From NCBI GenBank assembly GCA_018376135.1, contig JAHABX010000031.1, positions 1-36,338 on the forward strand: a stretch of 36,338 bases of DNA. The letters are read 5' to 3'. The notes below the pieces were generated by a model. That model was not told the origin of the DNA. It did not search any database and saw nothing but the letters and a program-made list of their open reading frames with translations. This DNA is from Clostridiales bacterium. Lineage in GTDB: Bacteria > Bacillota > Clostridia > Lachnospirales > Lachnospiraceae. A program made the position numbers and the translations under genes. Each line of letters starts with the position of its first letter. The stretch's first letter is position 1. Positions 32,505-36,338 of this stretch are shown here, one piece after another.

Positions 32505-32747
32505 ATGTATAAGAGACTTAGAGATATGCGTGAGGACAAGGATCTTTCACAGAGGGAGATTGCCGCAAGGCTTGGCTGCAGTCAGAGACTGTACAGCAAC
32601 TATGAACGCGGAGAGGTCAGGATTCCGCCGGATGTGCTGGTGGAGCTTTCCAGACTCTACGAGACCAGTGTGGACTATCTTCTGGACCTGACAGATGAGA
32701 AAGAGCCCTACCCTAAAAGTGAAGAAACGGAAGAGGAGCGTTCATGA
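32505..32747 (+). CDS. Small XRE/Cro-type helix-turn-helix regulator
   Basis: This 80-residue DNA-binding protein is little more than one HTH_XRE domain (about residues 1-60). The helix-turn-helix is LSQREIAARLGCSQRLYSNYERG, here seen as SQREIAARLGCSQRLYSNYE, with PPDVLVELSRLYETSVDYLL as the closing helices. The short tail is acidic (EKEPYPKSEETEEERS). GAGGTG lies 6 nt before the ATG at 32505; the ATG at 32502 is equally in frame. It is encoded alone between two ABC operons and may regulate itself or the following remnant. Confidence 0.85.
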   Translation: MYKRLRDMREDKDLSQREIAARLGCSQRLYSNYERGEVRIPPDVLVELSRLYETSVDYLLDLTDEKEPYPKSEETEEERS

Positions 32748-32751
32748 TTTT

Positions 32752-33098
32752 ATGGGCGCTTTTCATATTGCAGGAAGAAATCCCGCAGGAGGGGCGGCTG
32801 ATTTTGTGTATAAGGATGCAGTGATGCAGAACGGGGACTTTCGGAACCGGGAATTTCAGCGGGCAGTCGTGCGGTACTGCTCGTTTTTTCAGACCAATAT
32901 GGCAAATATGGTTATCAGCAGGGGAGAGGATCTGATCGGAAACGGCTGGATGTGACGGGATGTACTTTTTACGGATGTAACTTCAGGAAAGTAAGATTTA
33001 CCCATGCGGTGATGAAAAAGGTTCTGTTTGAAAGCTGTATTTTTATTGTTGACTTTTTTGCGTTAAAGCGCTATAATCTTAAACAGCTACAGGAGTAG
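32752..33098 (+). pseudogene. Frameshifted pentapeptide-repeat protein remnant
   Basis: In one frame 32752-32955 reads ...KDAVMQNGDFRNREFQRA and YCSFFQTNMANMVIS, then a stop. In another frame, from about 32925 on, RLDVTGCTFYGCNFRKV, RFTHAVMKKVLFESCIF continues the same fold. Both pieces show the alternating F/C/L spacing of pentapeptide repeats, so a -1/+2 shift near 32925-32945 appears to have split one gene. The second frame runs to a TAG at 33096, over the next promoter. The start is uncertain. It could also be a sequencing error in a short intact gene. Confidence 0.5.
33049..33077 (+). promoter_or_regulatory. Strong sigma-A promoter of the second ABC operon
   Basis: TTGACT (33049-33054), exactly 17 bp and a perfect TATAAT (33072-33077) lie 54 nt before the substrate-binding protein ATG. 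Confidence 0.9.
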
Positions 33099-33130
33099 CG
33101 CATTTGTAAAGGGAAAATGGAGGAACAGAC

Positions 33131-34183
33131 ATGAAAAAGATTTTAGCCCTTATGATGGTAATGACCATGAGTCTTGGTCTGGTTGCATGCGGCAGCAGCG
33201 AAGAAGCGGCTGAGACAACCACCGGGACAGAAGCTTCTGAGACCACGGAAGCAGAGACTGCAGAAACAACCGAAGAGACAGAGACACCCTCTGCAGGTGC
33301 AGAGACATATACAGTGGGTATCTGCCAGTTAGTACAGCACGATGCACTGGATGCGGCTACCCAGGGATTCAAGGATGCAATCACGGAAGCGCTTGGCGAT
33401 GCAGTTACTTTTGATGAGCAGAACGCACAGGGAGATTCCAATACCTGTTCTACCATCGTGAACAGCTTTGTATCCAATGACGTTGACCTGATCCTTGCGA
33501 ACGCAACTCCCGCACTGCAGGCAGCAGCAGCAGGAACCAACGAGATCCCGATCCTCGGAACCTCTGTTACCGAGTATGGTGTAGCTCTTGAGATCAGTGA
33601 TTTTTCAGGAACGGTAGGAGGCAATATCTCCGGTACTTCCGATCTGGCACCGCTTGATCAGCAGGCAGCCATGTTACAGGAGCTTTTCCCGGATGCGAAG
33701 AACGTAGGACTTGTCTACTGCTCCGCAGAGGCAAATTCCCAGTATCAGGTGGATACGGTACAGGCAGCTCTGGAGGCGCTTGGATATACCTGTAAGCAGT
33801 ATGCATTCTCAGATTCCAACGACCTGTCTTCCGTAGCGACGACAGCAGCATCCGAGAGTGATGTGATCTATGTGCCGACAGATAATGCGGTAGCTTCCAA
33901 TGCAGAGATCCTCAACAATATCTGCCAGCCGGAGAAGGTTCCGGTAATCGCAGGTGAAGAAGGTATCTGCTCAGGCTGTGGTGTTGCAACCCTGTCCATC
34001 AGCTACTATGATCTGGGTGTTGCGACCGGTAAGATGGCAGTGAAGATTCTGACAGGAGAAGCAGATGTTGCAGAGATGCCGATCGAATATGCTCCGCAGT
34101 TTACGAAGAAATATAATCCGACGATCTGCGAGGCTCTTGGAGTAACGATTCCGGAGGATTATGTGGCGATCGAAGCAGAGTAA
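33131..34183 (+). CDS. ABC transporter substrate-binding lipoprotein (PF04392 / TrpX-like)
   Basis: This 350-residue lipoprotein has lipobox GLVAC (Cys20) and a long Thr/Glu/Ala linker (about residues 24-58). The two-lobe type I binding fold starts at TYTVGICQLVQHDALDAATQG. GFKDAITEAL, NDVDLILANATPALQAAA, IPILGTSVTEY, DAKNVGLVYCSAEANS and YVPTDNAVASN fit the ABC_sub_bind (PF04392) family, which includes tryptophan/tyrosine-type binders. C-terminal SYYDLGVATGKMAVKIL is also typical. GGAGG precedes the ATG. The ligand is a prediction; an aromatic amino acid is the leading guess. Confidence 0.88.
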   Translation: MKKILALMMVMTMSLGLVACGSSEEAAETTTGTEASETTEAETAETTEETETPSAGAETYTVGICQLVQHDALDAATQGFKDAITEALGDAVTFDEQNAQGDSNTCSTIVNSFVSNDVDLILANATPALQAAAAGTNEIPILGTSVTEYGVALEISDFSGTVGGNISGTSDLAPLDQQAAMLQELFPDAKNVGLVYCSAEANSQYQVDTVQAALEALGYTCKQYAFSDSNDLSSVATTAASESDVIYVPTDNAVASNAEILNNICQPEKVPVIAGEEGICSGCGVATLSISYYDLGVATGKMAVKILTGEADVAEMPIEYAPQFTKKYNPTICEALGVTIPEDYVAIEAE

Positions 34184-34324
34184 TTAAGGCTTCTTATATT
34201 CAGAATCCATGTGGTTCTGAACTGTTTTACAAATGAATGAAAACGACAGCGGGACTGGAGCGATCCTCTCTCGCTTTTGTCGTTCAAAAAGATTTATTGG
34301 GATAAATACTGAGGTGATAGGAAA
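34184..34324 (+). other. Intra-operon spacer with two hairpins
   Basis: This 141-bp gap separates the substrate-binding and permease genes. TCAGAA (34200-34205) pairs with TTCTGA (34215-34220), with an inner CC/GG. A second, larger structure is listed as an attenuator. GAGGTGATAG before the permease ATG is its ribosome site. No gene is visible. Confidence 0.65.
34248..34278 (+). terminator. Attenuator-like terminator between binding protein and permease
   Basis: AGCGGGA (34248-34254) pairs with TCTCGCT (34269-34275) with one G-U pair and an inner GGA/TCC stem, followed by TTTTG. Alternatively AACGACA (34242-34248) pairs with TGTCGTT (34278-34284). It would reduce readthrough so the binding protein is made in excess. 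Confidence 0.55.
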
Positions 34325-35245
34325 ATGAGTATTGTAAGTTTATTAAATGCGCTGCCCGGTTCGGTCGCGCAGGGGCTTATCTGGGGAATTATGGCGATTG
34401 GCGTCTATATTACCTTTCGGATTCTGGATTTTGCGGACCTGACAGTGGATGGTACACTTTGTACAGGCGGTGCTGTCTGTATTATGCTGATGCTGAGCGG
34501 ACAGAATATCTGGGTGGCTATGCTGGGAGCGGTTCTGGCTGGTATGGCAGCCGGTATGGCGACCGGATTATTACATACATTTATGGGAATTCCGGCGATC
34601 CTGTCCGGTATTCTTACGCAGCTTGGGCTGTACTCCATTAATTTGAAAATAATGGGAAAGGCAAATCAGGCGATCAATGTAGACAAATATGATCTGCTGG
34701 TTTCTCTGCGTTTCATCAAGGGTGTGCCTTTCTTTGAAAATACAATTGTACTCGTTTCCATTATGATCGTAGTGCTGATCGTGATCCTGTACTGGTTTTT
34801 CGGTACGGAGCTTGGGTGCTCTCTGCGTGCGACCGGATGCAATGATAAGATGGCAAGAGCACAGGGAATCAATACGGATTTCACCCGGGTGCTTGCCCTG
34901 ATGATATCCAATGGTCTGGTTGCCCTGTCCGGTGCTTTGCTGTCTCAGTATCAGGGCTTTGCAGATATCAATATGGGACGCGGAGCGATCGTGATCGGTC
35001 TGGCGGCAGTTATTATCGGTGAGGCGATATTCGGAAAAATCTTCCGTAATTTCGGCTTCCGGCTTCTGGGAGTGGCATTTGGTTCGATTGTATATTATCT
35101 GGTGCTTCAGACAGTCATCTGGCTTGGTATTGATACGGACCTGTTAAAGCTTCTGTCTGCGGCAGTAGTGGCTGTATTCCTTGCGATCCCTACCTGGAAG
35201 AGCAGATATTTTTCAAAACCGGTGAAAAAGAGAGGTAACGACTGA
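34325..35245 (+). CDS. ABC transporter permease (BPD_transp_2 family, TrpY-like)
   Basis: This 306-residue membrane protein of the branched-chain/ribose permease superfamily has about eight hydrophobic segments. Motifs include GLIWGIMAIGVYITFRILDFADLTVDG (as GIMAIGVYITFRILDFADLT), FMGIPAILSGILTQLGLYSIN in the middle, and LGCSLRATGCNDKMARAQGIN as the ATPase-contact loop (CSLRATGCNDKMARAQGIN). The C-terminal part has GRGAIVIGLAAVIIGEAIFG. It is paired with the upstream PF04392 binding protein. Its TGA stop overlaps the ATPase ATG by one base. Confidence 0.9.
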   Translation: MSIVSLLNALPGSVAQGLIWGIMAIGVYITFRILDFADLTVDGTLCTGGAVCIMLMLSGQNIWVAMLGAVLAGMAAGMATGLLHTFMGIPAILSGILTQLGLYSINLKIMGKANQAINVDKYDLLVSLRFIKGVPFFENTIVLVSIMIVVLIVILYWFFGTELGCSLRATGCNDKMARAQGINTDFTRVLALMISNGLVALSGALLSQYQGFADINMGRGAIVIGLAAVIIGEAIFGKIFRNFGFRLLGVAFGSIVYYLVLQTVIWLGIDTDLLKLLSAAVVAVFLAIPTWKSRYFSKPVKKRGND

Positions 35246-36039
35246 TGTTAGAGATTAAGAATATATCCAAGACCTTTAATCCGGGTACGGTGAATGAAAA
35301 GAGAGCGCTGAGAAATGTCAGCCTGACACTGGAGGATGGGGATTTTGTTACAGTAATCGGCGGTAATGGAGCCGGAAAATCTACGATGCTGAATGCAATT
35401 GCAGGCGTGTGGCCGGTAGACGAGGGACAGATCCTCATCGACGGGCAGGATGTGACGAAGCTGTCTGAGCATAAGAGAGCGGCATTTCTTGGACGTGTGT
35501 TCCAGGATCCCATGAACGGAACAGCAGCTACCATGGGAATTGAGGAGAATCTGGCGCTGGCGCTCAGACGCGGCACCAGACGGACGCTGAGAGCCGGTAT
35601 CAAGGCTCATGAGCGGGAAGCATATAAGGAACTTCTGGCAAAGCTGGGACTTGGTCTGGAGGATCGTCTGACCTCCAAGGTCGGGCTTCTTTCCGGCGGT
35701 CAGAGACAGGCGCTGACTCTTCTGATGGCAACACTGAAGAAACCAAAGCTTCTGCTTCTGGACGAGCATACAGCTGCACTGGATCCGAAGACCGCAGCGA
35801 AGGTGCTGGAGACCACAGATATGATCGTCAATCGTGACAAACTTACAACAGTTATGATCACCCATAATATGAAGGATGCGATCGTCCATGGAAATCGTCT
35901 GATCATGATGATGGAAGGAAAGATCATCCTTGATATCCGCGGAGAGGAGAAGAAAAATCTGACCGTGGAGGATCTGCTTCATAAGTTTGAGGAAGTCAGC
36001 GGAGAAGAGTTTGCCAGTGATAAGGCAATTTTAGGATAA
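35245..36039 (+). CDS. ABC transporter ATP-binding protein (TrpZ-like)
   Basis: This 264-residue ATPase has Walker A GGNGAGKSTML, signature LSGGQRQALTLLMATL, Walker B LLLLDEHTAALDP and switch His in MITHNMKDA. The residue after the catalytic Glu is His (DEHT) instead of the usual Pro, a feature I associate with this subfamily and not with damage. The TGATG overlap with the permease shows tight coupling. It is the last gene of the binding-protein/permease/ATPase operon. A large inverted repeat follows directly after the stop. Confidence 0.93.
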   Translation: MLEIKNISKTFNPGTVNEKRALRNVSLTLEDGDFVTVIGGNGAGKSTMLNAIAGVWPVDEGQILIDGQDVTKLSEHKRAAFLGRVFQDPMNGTAATMGIEENLALALRRGTRRTLRAGIKAHEREAYKELLAKLGLGLEDRLTSKVGLLSGGQRQALTLLMATLKKPKLLLLDEHTAALDPKTAAKVLETTDMIVNRDKLTTVMITHNMKDAIVHGNRLIMMMEGKIILDIRGEEKKNLTVEDLLHKFEEVSGEEFASDKAILG

Positions 36040-36041
36040 AA

Positions 36042-36108
36042 AAAGGGCTGTTGCAAAATCAATGTTCAAAAGTTTGACTTATTGACATCGATTAGCCGAC
36101 AGCCCTTT
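36042..36108. repeat. 67-bp inverted-repeat element after the ABC operon
   Basis: AAAGGGCTGTTG (36042-36053) and CGACAGCCCTTT (36097-36108) are terminal inverted repeats with one mismatch. The similarity continues inward (AAATCAATGT against ACATCGATTA), about 25 bp in all. It may serve as a terminator for the ABC operon, but the long internal arms and GGGCTGTTGCAAAA start resemble IS/MITE ends. Confidence 0.6.
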
Positions 36109-36338
36109 CGTATTTCTTTATAACTATTACCCTCAGTGTACAAGGGGACACACGCCCTGAATCGTGATATTCGCCCGATTTTCTGTGTTGTCCGCAATCG
36201 GCGTACGTCCAGTACGCCTCAATTGTCCGCCTTGAAAATCGGGCGAATATCTACGAGCAGGGTCGTAGAGTTGAGCGAGGATGAATTTGGACTCCTGCAA
36301 GGCACTTGAACGAGGCGTACTGGACGTACGCCGAATGA
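36109..36338. repeat. Palindrome-rich noncoding repeat, cut by the window end
   Basis: No gene is seen. A perfect 17-bp inverted repeat joins 36167-36183 (ATATTCGCCCGATTTTC) and 36234-36250. A 22-bp segment at 36199-36220, itself a GGCGTAC/GTACGCC palindrome, returns inverted at 36312-36333. CTACGA/TCGTAG forms a third stem (36251-36256 with 36263-36268). The nested layout suggests a repetitive element or a structured RNA continuing past base 36338. Confidence 0.65.

Noticed and set aside
33099..33130. A possible T-box or riboswitch before the PF04392 operon
   Set aside because: The leader from the promoter to the ATG is only about 45 nt, too short for a T-box or known amino acid riboswitch.
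36199..36333. A possible CRISPR array at the right end
   Set aside because: The repeated 22-bp unit appears only twice and in opposite orientations, with no regular spacers and no cas gene nearby.

Overview
The window reads as chromosomal DNA of a spore-forming, Gram-positive anaerobe, most likely a Lachnospiraceae (Blautia/Ruminococcus/Dorea-like) Firmicute. The clues are the conserved block nusB-xseA-xseB-ispA-dxs-tlyA-nadK-argR-recN-spoIVB, an Asp23/Gls24 gene just before nusB, SpoIVB itself (a sporulation signalling protease), lipoproteins with acidic Ala/Glu/Thr linkers, and promoters close to TTGACA-17-TATACT. The genus is an inference from gene content. No rRNA, tRNA, CRISPR array or intact transposase was seen.

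Layout. (1) 1-5552, envelope/radical SAM island: a minus-strand operon of a radical SAM/SPASM protein, an LPG-synthase-TM-type flippase-like protein and a DUF2238-like membrane protein. Divergent from it is a protein that aligns with the radical SAM protein but has lost the cluster-binding cysteines. A TetR regulator follows. (2) 5709-9495: an AI-2E family permease, a SHOCT-like lipoprotein on the minus strand, and an OmpR-type two-component pair. (3) 9593-11676: release factor 3 and an Asp23 protein, each with its own promoter. (4) 11792-21945: the housekeeping block, covering transcription antitermination, exonuclease VII, isoprenoid precursors (ispA, dxs), rRNA methylation, NADP synthesis, arginine control, recombination repair and sporulation, ending in a NUDIX gene. 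spo0A, the usual downstream neighbour of spoIVB, is not there. (5) 21882-27741: a self-contained sugar catabolic locus, with a PocR/AraC regulator divergent from an isomerase, an FGGY kinase, a DUF4432 epimerase-like protein and a class II aldolase, closed by a strong terminator. It has no transporter and its substrate is unknown. (6) 27859-29859: an FAD-dependent dehydrogenase and a cytidylate-kinase-like protein. (7) 29950-36039: two ABC importers, a polar amino acid system (SBP, permease, ATPase) and a PF04392-type system (SBP, permease, ATPase). Between them lie a small XRE regulator and a frameshifted pentapeptide-repeat remnant. (8) 36040-36338: noncoding, with a MITE- or terminator-like inverted repeat and then a palindrome-rich repeat cut by the window end.

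The two best candidates for undescribed biology are the radical SAM / cysteine-less radical SAM pair with its membrane partners (324-4926) and the orphan sugar pathway (21882-27741). All functions are read from sequence motifs and gene order; no searches or folding calculations were run.
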